Counted from the first letter of the stretch, positions 1-12,519 are shown. The stretch is 64,000 nucleotides of DNA from Blasia pusilla (GCA_050084515.1 CM114272.1:47740001-47804000), one strand, 5' to 3'. The notes: a model not told the origin generated them from the letters alone. Made by a program: numbers and translations.

Positions 1-1110
1 TAATCTTTGAGGGTGGAAGAAACATGAAGACTGCAAAGAATAAAATTGTTAAGATTAGAATGAGTGATAAGTGGCAATTAAGTTGAATATAAATTTAGAT
101 AGTAGAAATAAATAAGAAAATGGCACAAATAAAATAGCAAGGTTGTAGAAAAGAACTATACATTAGAGATGGTATAAAAAGAATCCTCATTGGAGGGACC
201 ATCTCAAACGCCCTTGTTATTGGCTTTAAAAAAAACCAAAAATTATATATATATATATATATTATATAATAATCACTAATGGAATTTTCCATCAGAACCA
301 GACTCCGAACCCATGCAGTCCTAACCAACCGCTGTTGTATATGCAAGAACCAGGAAAACGTGGAAATGCACCATGTGAAACAACTTGGGAAATCAAAGGC
401 GAATGGCCTCACAAAACTAATGGTCCAACTCAGCCGGAAACAATTTCCGGTGTGTAGGACCTGTTATCTGAAATCCACCAATGGAAGTATGACAACAAGA
501 AATGAAGTCTATTCAATAGGTAAGCATAGCACGGCACGCGGAATAGGGTCTCGCGTGGTTTGCTATATGGTGAGCACAAAATAGCAATTCTTCTTCATAT
601 GGCCAATCCTGGCTTACTTGGGATGGATTCATAACTAAAGGTTGGGATTATTCCCAAAATAAGCTTGATTATGTTCCAAATAATAGAGATACGAACGCAG
701 ACGGACCATTTGACTTTATTCGGAGCTTCTTCAAACCCGGGAGGTCTCTTTAACGCACATTCCCTCTTTTCTTATATGAAGCCATGCGCGTAGTCCGGGT
801 CCGAGGAACACATGGGAATCATGCCTGTATCATGCCATAACAAAAAAACAGAGCTTTTATTCGCTTCGCAAAGGACCCGCCCAAAGCCTAAGCCTCTCAC
901 CCCTAAGGTCTCGTGTCCCTGTTAGACAATCCCGGGACCGAAAAACAAAATTTGACCTCGTTCTCCATCTTCAGCTTCAACACATTAAATTATATCCCCA
1001 GCACATGCCTAGCCTACTATTAATCTTTTTGGAACAAAATCTGTAGAACAAGTTTTAGAAGCATTAAAAAACGTTTTTCGATTTAATTACAAAAATATAT
1101 AACTTATCTT

Positions 1111-1161
<51 letters not shown>

Positions 1162-2452
1162 AGTTTCCAAAATAATTAAAAAAATGATTTATAATAGGAA
1201 ATAATATAAAATATTATACCTTATATTATAATCAACTTTAAAGTCATCAATTTTAGCAATAGTTATAGGAGAGGTACTTCCTCAATGGGAGCATGACATC
1301 TTCAATGGAATCTAGGCCCTCATATGTATTCGTCCTTATCAAAGAACCTCCAATACATGCCCCATCAAGTAGATCAAGCAGATCACCACGTCTACGTCTT
1401 TGGCCTTGCATTCATGCAACTCGAAGCATGTCATGTAATGGTTGAGGATTAGATAGAAGTGGAAGTATGCAAGACATAAAATTATAAAATATAATAAATA
1501 TCAAGTAATTAAAAAAAGAGGAAAGAAATAAACATGATAATGGTAGTTAAGAACATTACATTGGAGATGGCATAATAGTTTTTGGAGGAGGAAGGATATC
1601 AAATGTAATTATCTCAGGCTTGGAAAAGAACCAAGGTTTTACATATATCAAAGTTAATACAAATAGTAAAGAAGGTCAAGTATGACATAAAGAGTAATAC
1701 AAAAATATTAATACCTGATATTATCTTTAACATCAAAATCATCATTTATAATCATAGTCATAGGAGCCACTACTATGTATCATTCCTTCTACAAGGATCA
1801 TAATAACGTTCACTTTCATCAATTTGATCAAAATCATGATTTAAAAAAATTTACAATTTAGCAATACACTTTTTTAAGACTTATTAGAAGTAAAACCGTG
1901 ATAACTTTCATATTTAAATACAATAATAAAAATAGATTTATAATCTAAAATAAATTTATTGGACAGTAATATATTTTTGAGATGAACCACATTAGATATG
2001 GTTATATTTCGAATGCAAAAGCATTTTTTTTCTTCATAATAAGCGAGAATTATTCACAATAGTAAATACTAAACTAATAATCAGAATGAAATAGAATAAT
2101 TCATGTGATCCAAATTTGCATACCTTTAACTTAGTCTTTTAGCTCTCACATGTTTATGAACTTGACGTAGTCGTCGTACCATCATTGGATTTAGAAGTCT
2201 ACAATAAAAATAAAGAAGATTTTTTCCATAATATGCCTACAAAATCCAAATCTATTTATATTACAATAATACTGTAGTTGTAATAGCGCGCTTCTATTGG
2301 CATCGACGAGAGCACATGTTATAGAGCATGGCGGTGGTGCAAAAAACTTGAGGATTTAAGGTGATACTTTTCATACTATTGGACCTCTTAATGCGAAAAT
2401 AAGTGTTTGTCTATAATTTGCATAAATTTACATTCATGATGATAAGCATCAG
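1..2452. other. AT-rich intergenic DNA, no gene seen
   Basis: No open frame here reads like a known protein on either strand. The sequence is AT-rich with microsatellites, including an (AT)n run near 245-261, and a few GC-richer patches near 520-960. It borders a decayed Helitron coding block and may include non-coding parts of that element, but I could not find Helitron ends (5' TC, or a 3' hairpin followed by CTRR). Confidence 0.6.
1114..1161. repeat. compound (TC)n-(AT)n microsatellite
   Basis: About fifteen TC dinucleotides run directly into about nine AT dinucleotides. Simple sequence repeat in non-coding DNA. Confidence 0.95.
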
Positions 2453-4123
2453 ATTGAACAATGGAGAAGGATCATGAATTGAGATAATCGTGATCAATTG
2501 AGGGTTGAGATTTTGAAAGGATTACAAAGCATGTTACGTGTCCATAATCCATATGTCGCTATCTTGCGATATGTGGCCATGGATCCATATAATTATGGTT
2601 TTCATATTGTTCTAAGGGTAGTTAGTGAAGGTTTGATGCGAAATGATACACATTGTCTATGGCTTTGGAGATTGCTGCTATCTTGCCTAGAGACGGAAGT
2701 AAGCCAATAGAAGGACCTGAAATTATTGTTCGTTTACATGTAGGACGGATTCGTCATATGTCTGACTTGAATGAGGCATATATTCCATTGCACTTTGTAT
2801 TTCATTTTTTTTACGATGAAGCTGGTTGGCATCTTGACGCATCTATACAAGTGTGTGATCTTAATTAGGAGAAATGCGATGAAAAGAGGGCATGCAGTGA
2901 CGGAGGAGGATGGAGGTGGGGATATTGACCATAATATACTTGAGAGAAATCATAAAGAGCAACTTCAAGATGGAGACATGACTTATGAAGCAATTTTGAA
3001 AACTATCACTGCCCTACAATTTGATTAATTTTGATGTGAAGTACAAGTTAATGCCAAAGATCATAATAGGTTGTTGAGGTTTGGTTGTCTTACTCAAGAA
3101 TACAGGGTAGATATGTATGCAAGCATTGAGATGCAAGAATTAAATTGGATACGGCTATATCAAAAGGAGTTGAGAGCTAATTTAATCAAATTGTGAGAGA
3201 TCCTATGACTCGGCATGATACTAATGGTCATGCCATATGGAGACGAGTGATTTTACCTTCCTCTTTTATAGGAGGACCTTGTCACATGCATTAATTGTAT
3301 CGTGATGCCGTGGCAATTGTGAGATAGTTTGGGAAGCCTGACTACTTTATGACTATGACTTACAACCTTGAGTGGCCAAAGATTACTTATGCTCTACTTA
3401 ATGGGTAAAGAACCTCAGATCGTCTTGACTTGGTTGTACGTGTTTTCCAACAAAAGAAGAAAGAGTTTTTAAGGCTTGTAGTGGATAAGCATATTTTGGG
3501 GCGAGTCATTGGATGTATTTATGTAGTGGAATTCCAAAAGAGGGGTCTACCACATGTGTATATTTTTATTATTCTTGCCTCAGAGGATAAGCTAAGGACA
3601 ACCTCTAATTTTGGTAATATTATATCTGTTGAAATTCATGATTCGACTACTCATCCGAAACTTTATTCGATTGTGAGAAATTGTATGATATATGGACCAT
3701 GTGGAGTACTTCATCCAAGTGCGTCGTGTATAGAAAAAACAACAAAAATTTGCTCAAAGGGCTATCCAATGCGTTTTATATCCATGACAATGGAGAATGA
3801 GGATGATTTTCTTATTTATAAGCGGTAATCATCTTGACCTTTGTTTGATTTTATTCCATCAGTATATTTTTTCAAGTTTTCTTTAAGTACTAATATATTC
3901 ATATATTTGTGTTAATATAGACGTGATAATTGTAGGTCGATAAATAAGTCAAATCATGACTTTGACAATCGTTGGGTAATTCCCTGTAGTCCAATGTTAT
4001 GTTCCTTATTTGATTGCGATATCAATTTGGAGATAGCGAATAGCATATCGGCAATGAAGTACTTTTACAAGTATATATACAAAGGATCAAATATCATGTT
4101 CTATACCTTGGCCAAAAGGACAA
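2453..4123 (+). pseudogene. decayed Helitron Rep/helicase-like N-terminal domain
   Basis: Helitron proteins join a HUH-type Rep nuclease to a helicase. Pieces of the Rep part follow in the expected order over several frames. HNPYV with an FR-like tail lies near 2540. The pattern of hydrophobic residues ending in an aromatic-G-W is near 2760-2840. FGKPDYFMTMT is near 3330. EFQKRGLPH lies near 3530. YGPCGVLHPSASC is near 3695, KGYP near 3760, and a conserved KYFYKYIYKG is near 4055. Frame changes and in-frame stops separate them, and the helicase half is absent after about 4120. The HUH motif reads HVY instead of the usual HxH, so a metal-binding histidine appears lost. It is an inactive, truncated copy. 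The family call is firm from motif order; the exact boundaries are not. Confidence 0.8.
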
Positions 4124-5071
4124 CAACATAAGATATTATTGATGAAACATGGTCCCTATGTCGAGCAGGACCTCATCATGCTCACCACGATGAGATTCGT
4201 TATCAACAAGGTTGTCCAGGATGGCATTGACTTTAGACCTCTTTGTAAGATTCTCCATTTTGTAATTATGTTGAGGTGTTGAATTTACCAGAGGCCACAC
4301 AAAATCATTGGGATCTTGGTTCCTAATGGGATTGTCTAGTTGGCTCACCAAAGCTTCCAAATCCAAATTACTACACGCATATGCTTCCAATTATGCATAT
4401 TTTGAAATCTTTTTTTTTTCACCCGACGTAAGGATTCCACTTGGTGCGCATCCATAGAAGGCTGAATGCGACAAATGTTTGGTGTTCTCCTTCTCTCATG
4501 CATGCACTTATGCCAATCCATTCTATGACGAAGGCGACAATCATTCTGCACACTAATACCTACAAACGGCTATGGAAAGTGGTATGCAATGTCATAGACA
4601 TTACCAAAAGTGTGAGTGTGAGTATTTGTCTCAATTATGGCCTTCAGGTTGAGACTTGATCCAATGTCTTCCTGCAGGAGTTGAAAAAGATGTTCAAGGA
4701 GGACATAAGAGAACGGAACTCCGAGAGTTGCATGTATACACTTCTCCATCATTTTTTTGAAGGTGTTTTGTGGTTATTCGTGGAGAATGGGAATGTATAA
4801 CATCAGGAACCTCTATGGCATAACCATCTTCTTCCACTGTCTTTGCCCACTCACCATCCTCCAATCATTCCTCATCTGTTTGCTTCTGGACCAAATTTTC
4901 CAAGCCTCCTACTTTGCTTCCAAAGCGTGTACCAAGAAAAGATAGTTGGTCCACTTCAATGTGCCCACATAACAATAGGCACTTAACCTGCATGGCCATG
5001 AGAATTTCCAATTTCCATCCCCAACAACAATGATCATCCTATTTCAAGGCAATGAAAATACATACACTGAA
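4124..5071. other. stretch between two transposon remnants
   Basis: No recognisable gene. A minus-strand open stretch (4136-4390, 84 aa, acidic and polar) could be a C-terminal tail of the minus-strand SWIM transposase remnant that lies just to the right, but nothing in it is diagnostic. Confidence 0.4.
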
Positions 5072-6970
5072 TCATGCATTGTTGGGGAATTGAGAGGTAG
5101 GAAAAGCCCAAACGTGGTGTTTACAAGTGAACCCTTCATTGGCATGTGCACATGTACAAGCTGCATCTTTAGTGTCATAATCCACAACATCATGCCATAC
5201 TTTTGACTTTGACGTGCTCTTCATCCGAGCACATCTCCGCCCATTCAAGGAATCAAACGTGACATGATCGTCGAGTATAGTTTTTCCCCTCCGGATAGCC
5301 ATTAACATAACCTTTTGTTTAGCCTTGTTTCTAACCATTCCCTCCCATTTCATAAAAGCCTATGTACCCAACAAAATCTTCAATTTCATCGGTGAGCATT
5401 TGCACAAGCCATATGAGCTTTTTTGTTAGCTTTGTTGGCATGCTACATGTAAGGTGCATTTTAAGATAGTGATGCCACCTCTCTACGGTAGCATTAGTAT
5501 CTTGGTTGGACCTTGCATGCTTGCGGTATCCCTCTACCTATGTCACTATCTTCGGATTCCTATAGTTAAGATAATATTTGAGAAAGTGTCATTCTGTCCC
5601 TACCCACTTGCGCATGAAACAATAAGATGCATCCATTGGATCTGCAAGAACATGGAATGGATAGTAGGTTACAATATGGAGAAGAGATGATTACACCATC
5701 CACAAAGTAATAGAGCATGGAAGAGACGCGGAGTAACATACCTTCCTCACGGCTGTACATGACACCACCCAAGTCTCTATTCATGTCAACTTTTGTAATC
5801 GGGCTATGCACTCGTCGATGCAAACTCTTTAACCAATCCTTTCTCACATGCCATATACACAGGTCTATAAGAACCCCGGGAAATACTTTTTTGATAACAG
5901 ATTACTCCTCCTTGGAGTCATCAACAATGAAGCAAGATGGTTTCCACTCGCGTGTCCTTTTGTCCTCGTCATGTCTTTTACATACCTATCTACCCAATCC
6001 TTGGTATCAAACAAGGTTTCCACCAAATCATGATGATGATGTCATTGAAGGATATCCCAAACCAAAGGCAAGCCGTTCTAGAACTTATCAAATCCCAACA
6101 AGGTGAATAGTTGGTACTATGAACAGACAAATAGATGCGTTCAAAATGCAAGGTACACAATATGTCACATTTTGGTGAGGAACTATCTCAGTAGAATTCA
6201 CAACACCTCAATACATGTTGTTGAGAACCAAAAAAATACCTAAAGCTTACCTAGTACATGTTTGTGCCATGGATGGTATCCATAGAGATAGCCCCACCGT
6301 TTCCTAGCTCCATAATGTTTTGAGGCATCCAAGGTGTAGAGAAAACCAAGCAAAAAGGATTGCCCTAACTTAGAGATACCCTACGTGTAGTAGATGATAT
6401 TTTATGGATGTGTTTGAACCCAATGTTGAATTGCTGTGGCATCATCGGTTCTATCGTAACCCCCTTCCTCCCTTCACATTGAATGCTTAATGTTAAGAAT
6501 ATTTTGAGATTTCAGCATGGCGTGCTTGTCCCACCCACGCTCATGGTTGGGATTTTTACGAATATGAAGGCGGATTCACCTCCTATGCTCTTTCATTTTA
6601 TTCAGCGGGCTAACATTTACTCACAATAAGCGTTCAAGAAAGTCCCTACAATGAGAACTAAATTTTGGGGCTACCATTGCATTTGCAATATCAACCATCT
6701 TGTCTAAGTCACCGTGGCATATCTGGCCACCCTTATCCATATGTTTTGAATGCAAAATTCCGAGCATACAATAGTCTGGACGATCAAACACATAATAGGA
6801 GTAGAATGGAATTGACATCCACGCCCTTGAGATAGCCCAAGGCGTCTGCTTTGGCTTTCTGGCCTATTGTCTTTACCTCCTTTGCGACAAAGGTATGAAT
6901 CATAAACTTCATTAGGCAAACATTATGCCTATAATCTTGGGGCCCATATGCACACCAATAACGAATGGCA
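5072..6970 (-). pseudogene. decayed MULE-type transposase with SWIM zinc finger
   Basis: Read on the minus strand. Around 5940-5850 the translation contains FIVDD, then an in-frame stop, then KKVFPG and CIWHVRKDW. This is the usual spacing of the second catalytic aspartate and the C..H-like segment in MULE/FAR1-type transposases. Downstream, at 5353-5072, is a clean SWIM finger (CTC, eight residues, then CKH) near the C-terminus, as in many plant MULE transposases. The upstream part at about 6970-6600 is open in pieces in two frames and may be the N-terminal region. At least one stop and several frame changes make it a pseudogene. It abuts the Helitron remnant, so one may be nested in the other. 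A domesticated SWIM gene is less likely given the stops. Confidence 0.7.
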
Positions 6971-7099
6971 ACATTTGTGTCTCTAGATTTATCAGTCTTA
7001 CTTTTCCAAAAAGTATTCTTAAAATATGGACGGTGTTCCTCATCGTGGATGAAGTCATCTAACCTATATGTAGGAATCCATGCCTTTTTTTTGTGAACA

Positions 7100-7565
7100 T
7101 ACCATGTCAGGTGTTCACTTAGAAAGGGGCCAGGCAGGGGATTTTGGATGGCATTGCATTGTAGTGCACCAGAATACTATCGATATTTCACAATCACAAG
7201 ATAGACCCACAATAAAAATATTTATTTTCAAGCGCTAAAATCACTTCAGACCAAGAGATTGCAAACTTTAATGAATTTTATTGTGTTCAACACAAATTTG
7301 GACAGAAATGCAAACTTGGCTGAATTGCTTGTGTTTAACTTAAATTTGGGCAAAAATGCAATCTTGGTTGAATTTCCCGTGTTCAAGACAAATTGAAGCA
7401 GTATCAAGCGAAGGCATGGGAAAATATAAGTGGCTTTCTTCGTGCAATTTGCAGTTGCATATCCTTCGGCCTAAGTCCTATATGGTATGTCGAAATTACT
7501 CCATACAATCAAGCAGAAATGAAACTGCGCAAGTAAGTATGATACAACAATTTCAAGAAGCACCG
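7100..7565. other. non-coding DNA beside transposon remnants
   Basis: No supported gene. A phrase of roughly 60 bp around 7265-7380 recurs in variant form (cycles of 'ttgtgttcaa cacaaatttg' type sequence, about three copies), consistent with decayed transposon sequence. Confidence 0.4.
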
Positions 7566-7618
7566 GACACTACACGAAAACATACCTTCATTTTGAAGGT
7601 ATGTTTTTGTGTAGTGTC
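7566..7618. mobile_element. near-perfect foldback with CACTA-like ends
   Basis: Two 25-nt arms (7566-7590 and 7594-7618) pair with one mismatch around a TTT loop. After a two-base GA/TC extension the arms begin CACTAC and end GTAGTG, the terminal signature of CACTA (En/Spm) elements. It looks like the two ends of a CACTA element brought together by near-complete internal deletion, or a very small foldback element. No transposase is nearby. Confidence 0.6.
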
Positions 7619-7649
7619 AAAATGTATAACGTTGCGGTGCAGAGTTTAA

Positions 7650-7835
7650 GACATTCCCTCTCCCCGCTAAGCTTGCATTAGAGGCCACTTAGCTCCTAGT
7701 CTCACTTATCCACGGTAATGCGCAATGTAATCCGATGCTGATGACATTCCCTCTCCCATGTCAAGTTGGGTTAGAGGCTACTTAGCGCCTAATCTCCCTT
7801 ATCCCTGGTAATACGCAAGCTGATGCGTATTACTA
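7650..7835. repeat. two-copy tandem repeat, unit about 93 bp
   Basis: The phrase 'gacattccctctccc' starts at 7650 and again at 7743, and the following ~80 bp align with substitutions ('ttagaggc', 'acttagc', 'ggtaat' and 'cgcaa' in both). Non-coding, immediately right of the CACTA-like hairpin. Confidence 0.75.
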
Positions 7836-8284
7836 GTGGATGATTATCTCTGATGCAAGTTCGAAAACTCCGGATCTCTAAAGCACAAATACCCCACCCC
7901 GGATCGATTTGTTCACGCTTAAGAAGCTTGGGGCTCGAACCCAAAAACACTAGTCGGGACTAGAGCAACTCTCTGATCTTCCTAATCCGATACGCCGTTC
8001 CGTGTTTGCATTCGTTTCGGCATCTACGGCTTCGCCCTTCCCGAAATGCATCCATCATCGTGCCGAGTATCCAGTCAATCTTACGTCCATCCGTCCGCTT
8101 CCATCCATCCTATTTGCTCCGTCTATCCATCCTACTTCGTTCATCCTCCCCACTTCGTCCATGGAACGGTCTTCACCTAAACTCTCACACCTTCTGCCCG
8201 TCTTAAGCAAGCCCCGACCCTGAGCCGTGGGCGCGTGAATAGCTGAGGCACCCCGTAATGAATGAGGTTCCGCGGCTATGCGTG

Positions 8285-8322
8285 GCCTCCAAACAAATCA
8301 GCCAAAACGCAACATTCAAAAC
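8285..8322. repeat. left copy of a 38-bp direct repeat flanking the large MULE
   Basis: The first 26 bp (starting GCCTCCAAACAAATC) are identical to 22718-22743, and 10 of the next 12 match 22744-22755. Same orientation. It lies just outside the left terminal inverted repeat of the Mutator-like element. The sequence resembles a transposon end, so both may be pieces of another small element, or a relic of an older insertion or duplication. Confidence 0.7.
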
Positions 8323-8327
8323 CACCA

Positions 8328-8337
8328 TTAATTTTGC
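8328..8337. repeat. probable target site duplication, left copy
   Basis: TTAATTTTGC directly precedes the left terminal inverted repeat. The sequence directly after the right repeat (22564-22573) is TTAGTTTCGC. Eight of ten match and both differences are transitions. Mutator elements usually give 8-11 bp duplications, so this supports the element borders. Confidence 0.55.
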
Positions 8338-8420
8338 GAGGTATTCGCTTAAGCAGGGCCCAACGGAACTTTTGTTCCATGAGCGGCCCCACTCCATGTA
8401 TTAACGCTCAAGAGGCCCCT
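8338..8420 (+). repeat. MULE terminal inverted repeat, left
   Basis: Pairs without gaps with the reverse complement of 22481-22563. The outer 13 bases are identical. Further identical blocks are CCCCACTCCA (inner third) and AGAGGCC. Both copies contain internal near-repeats of a GGCCCC-ACTCCA type unit, which may serve as transposase binding sites (inference). Confidence 0.75.
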
Positions 8421-8492
8421 ACTACTTGCCACGTCGGATTTGCAGTCGGTCACACCTTAGGTTCTTGTATGAAAGTATTGTCATATTCTTGT

Positions 8493-8530
8493 ATGTGAGT
8501 AACTTCTTGTCGACAACAAGTTACTCACAT
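8493..8530. repeat. 38-bp inverted repeat without loop
   Basis: Arms 8493-8511 and 8512-8530 pair with one mismatch around a TCGA centre. It lies about 70 bp inside the left terminal repeat of the MULE. Possibly a subterminal structural element or a regulatory palindrome. Confidence 0.8.
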
Positions 8531-8630
8531 TCATGTGCCTGAGATATTCTCTGGTGTTACGATTGTCGATTAGTCTTGATTATTCCCTTGCACTATTCAT
8601 TGTAGTATTGGTGAGGATGGAGGCCTCAAA

Positions 8631-11600
8631 ATGGATGGTCGTGAGTTGTCCCTAGAGAATGATGTGCTTGTCCTAGATGCTCATGATTTGAGTAAGCAAC
8701 ATTATCTTGTGGATGAATATGACAGAATCAGCGGTGACCTAGTACAAGAAAAGAAGTGTGGTGTGTATCGGTCCTCTCCGTTACCAGCAGACAACAAAGC
8801 TGCGTTTGACTTATGGAGAGCCTCCGTGTTAAAGAACGAGCCCAATCTGCAAGGTTTCACGTTGGAAGAAGGTAAAATTCAAGTATGTGTTTGTCTGAAT
8901 GTTGATAGCGGCTAAATGTTGGTGTTTAAAAGCTTTCATATAGCCGCCATTGTCTGCACTTTCCAACGTTATGGCTGACTTCTTTGCTTGTCTCAAATGT
9001 TATTCAATCCAGAGGCAAGCTGCTCGCATTCGATTGAATGAAGTCTTCATGAAATTTGATGAGTTCGAGTTTGCTCTCGACATTTGATGCTCATTGAATT
9101 CCAGAACGAAGCACTGTGCACGGACAAAGAAATGGTATAGATTGCGGACCTGTACATATGGCGCGAAGATACGAGGGAAAGGATTTCCTAAATACCAACC
9201 ATCAACGTCGCCTACCAAGTGCAAATATCCTGATGAGGCATATAAGGATATGATGGACGCGAATACTACCTTGCAACCCGAGCAGGCGGATAACTCCTCG
9301 CATCACTCTTCGGCAGCTAAAATATTTGAGAGAAGTCAGCAGGCGGAAAAATGCCTTGGGGAGGCCAAGCTGGCTGCAACCTCCTCCGAGAAAACTGAGC
9401 AAGCGGCTAATTTTGATCGGGGCACCCAAGTTGCGGCTAATTTACCCCAGAGAAGTGAAGAAGATGTTGCTAAATGCTTGGGGGAGACAAAAGTGGCGGC
9501 TAAATTCAATGCCGTCAAGACTGATTAGGGTAGTGCATTGGTTGGGAACTTACATGTGGAATCCATGGTCCTCACTTCTAATTTGATTCTTGGAAGTGAG
9601 AGAGTTGTTAGGCATGTGAAGGATACCCGTGCGGTGGTAGATTCCAATGTAGGTATTTCAGTGCATGACTCAGAGGGATCTAAGCACATTCCTCAGCCTC
9701 TTGCGCCTAAACTTTCCAATGATAAAGAGAGGGCGAATAGTTTTCGGTCTCAAGCCATGGATATCCCAGATGTCCCAGGAGTAAGTCAGGTGCTTCAAGA
9801 TCCTAGAATCCCCACACGATCTGAAGGAATAAATGCACCATGGCATCCACAACACAGTAGAAGGCCCCACCAACCGAGATTCAAAAAATCTTTCAGTGAA
9901 CCTGCGGTTCACTCCAAAGAATTTTTGCAGAAGGGTAGAAAGCGTAGACATAGGAGCAGTGAAGTGGAAGCCAACCAGATTACAACTGCGGCCAGAGATG
10001 GAAAATGTGGAGAATTTGCTAGGTACATTTGTACCCCAAAGGAGAAGGACAAACGATGTGATTGGAGAGTGCGTTGCCAACGACACAAACGCTATGATTC
10101 TTGCGAGATAACTATTTGTAGGTTAAAGCACACATGCCCTAGTCACATTCATATGTGGAGGGGGCCTACTCATAAGGCAAAATGGCTCCCAAAAATATTA
10201 GCAGACATGGTTGTCAACCAACCAAACATTCCTATGGGCAGGTTAGTGAAGGTGATGTCCCAGACTTACAAGAAACGAACTTCTTATTTTCGTGGATGGA
10301 GATGTAAAGAGATATGTCGGTATTGGATGAATGGAGGAGAACGAGCGGGGTTTCATATGATACCAGGATTTATTGACGCCGTGAAGGAATCTGACCCGTT
10401 AGCAACAGCTACCTGGGATGTTTGGGGACTAGAATTTGGTATCTTTAGGAGATTGTTCATCTCACCATCATCCATGAAATTCATTCTCCCTTTTGCTCAA
10501 AAGGTAGTTGGGTTAGATGCTAGTCATTCGAAAAACAAGAAATACCCCATGCAGATATTTATCGCCTCTATTTTGGATGGAAATGCCAACACCATCATAT
10601 TGGCATATGGCATTGGTCCTCGTAAGAGTAATGAGGAGTGGGAGTGGTTTTGCACCCATTTAAGGAAGGCAATACCGGATCTCGACAATCCTAAAGTTGT
10701 TTTTGTCTCAGATAGGCAAAAAGGATTACTCCATGCTGTCCAAACAATATTCCCCCGTAATATCCACAACATGTGTGCCCAATATTTGCGAGAAAATGTG
10801 AAGACGCGGTATGGTAAATTGGCCGAGGAATATTTCATAGCATGTTTGTATGCTCGGATAAAGGCAAGGTAAAGTACGTATGTCCATGAATGTCAAATTT
10901 CCCTGGTCGTTTAGTCATACCTTCTCTTTTGTACCTCGTTGTTTATCGGCGGCTATTTTACTACGTTTATTTCCCGCCAAAGAATGTCGCTTATGGACTT
11001 GAACCAAGATGCAATCTTCTTCTTGGCGGCTAATCTGAGATATTTGGCGCTTGTGGTTTATGTGGTTGCGGCTATTAGTAGATTCCTGCTAAGTCACAGT
11101 TGGCGGCTACTTTATGTTTTCTTGCTGCTAATGAGAGTATCATTGCGCTTAATTTGTTACCTCCATTGCAGTTCTTTGATGAGTGGGTTTATTTTCATAT
11201 GGGTCCAGGTATGATATGTGGATTAACGAGCTAGCAAGGCATCATGTCCAGAGAGTTGCAGATGCGGCCTCTTACATTAGAGACCTAGAAGCGGAGAAGT
11301 TTGCAAGGTGTGCCTTTCCATTGCCACGATTTGGCAAAGTTAGTTCCAACCTAGTGGAGGTCATCAATTATGCCATAAAGCCTATAACAGATGGCCCTCT
11401 GCTTGCAATTGCACGCAGTCTATGGAATTACATGATGAATTCCTATGGTGAGCGGAAATTAGAAACTTACCATCTAGAGAAGTACGCATCATCCCTTATG
11501 TGTCATGCTCTAATGAGATACCGCCAAAATGAGGCTAGTTGTCAAGGATTTGATGTCATTGCTTTTGATGATGTCAATGCACTTGTCACCTCAACAAGTA

Positions 11601-12519
11601 CCGGGCAAGAATTCCATGTTCGGCTATCTCCTGAACGCACGTGTTTTTGCTTGGAATTCCAAGATACCGTTGGCCTTGTACGCATGTTATGGCTTGGGAC
11701 CTGCTAACAGATATGGACTCCGAAAAATTGTTTGGTCCCATCTGGAAAAATGATTACATCCGTCATATTTATAGTACAAGTATTCCGGTGGTTAAGAGTG
11801 ATGAGCTAATACCACGTTGGGAGTGTCGACCTCCACCTCTTGCAGTTAGGCGTGGAAGGCATCGCATTGTATGTATCCCTAGTAGGAGACGTGGACAGGA
11901 GGTACGCCAAGAGGAAATCCTATATCCTATTGATGACGATACCATCATAGAAGCACTACCCTTGGATGAAGGGGAGAGGATCGTCCCTGTCCAAACATCA
12001 AAGGGTCGGAAGTATGTGCAGATTGGTGGTCATCGATGTAGCCACTGTAAAGAAGAAGGCCACAATAGGAAAACGTGTGAGGTTCTCAAGGTAGACGTGT
12101 TGGCCGGTCGTGCAAGTGGTACTCAAGACAGGAGCCATAGAGGAAGAACACATGTGGAGGCTACTTTTCTTGACATGCCGAGTACTACTTATGAAAATTT
12201 AGAAGCAGAGATAACACACGATGTACTACAATTTCCTATTGTAGGTAATGGTGTAGATGATCGAGAGAGGATGGTTGAAGAAATCTCTACCCGCCGAACA
12301 GGAGGAAACTCAACACTCTCTTCTTCGTCTAACTTTGATGTGAAGTTAGATGAAGAAGGATCTGATGAAGAAGAGGGATGCCCTAAACACCCAACTTTAG
12401 ATATGAATTGGTGCGTTAGCACTGATAGTGAATGGAACCTTGAAGAAGAGGCATTTTATATCAGCTTGGCGGAACAAGCTGCCAAAGAATTCCATGTTTC
12501 CATAAGAGATGTATCTTGA
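8631..12519 (+). pseudogene. MuDR-type transposase gene of the large MULE, interrupted
   Basis: Exon-like frames: 8631-8882 (ends at a GTATGT donor), about 9022-9100, 9094-10872 and about 11172-12519. A MuDR N-terminal zinc-binding region lies near 10060-10140 (CDWRVRC, then LKHTC). The DDE core follows: GLDASHSK near 10510 with the first Asp and FVSDRQKGLL near 10705 with the second Asp. The next motif reads CAQY where CxxH is usual. The region 11230-11450 matches the typical post-catalytic MULE block (FPLPRFGKVSSN). A SWIM finger spans 11640-11680 and a CCHC knuckle (CSHCKEEGHNRKTC) is near 12030. Damage: an in-frame TAG at 9526-9528 joins two same-frame open stretches, and a one-base frameshift near 11669 splits the SWIM finger (CFC in one frame, WPCTH in another). 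Introns hold GCGGCTA motifs. Confidence 0.85.

Noticed and set aside
7920-7960. B-box-like phrase GGGGCTCGAACCC suggesting a tRNA or SINE
   Set aside because: No cloverleaf or A-box at the right distance could be built, so no tRNA or SINE is called.
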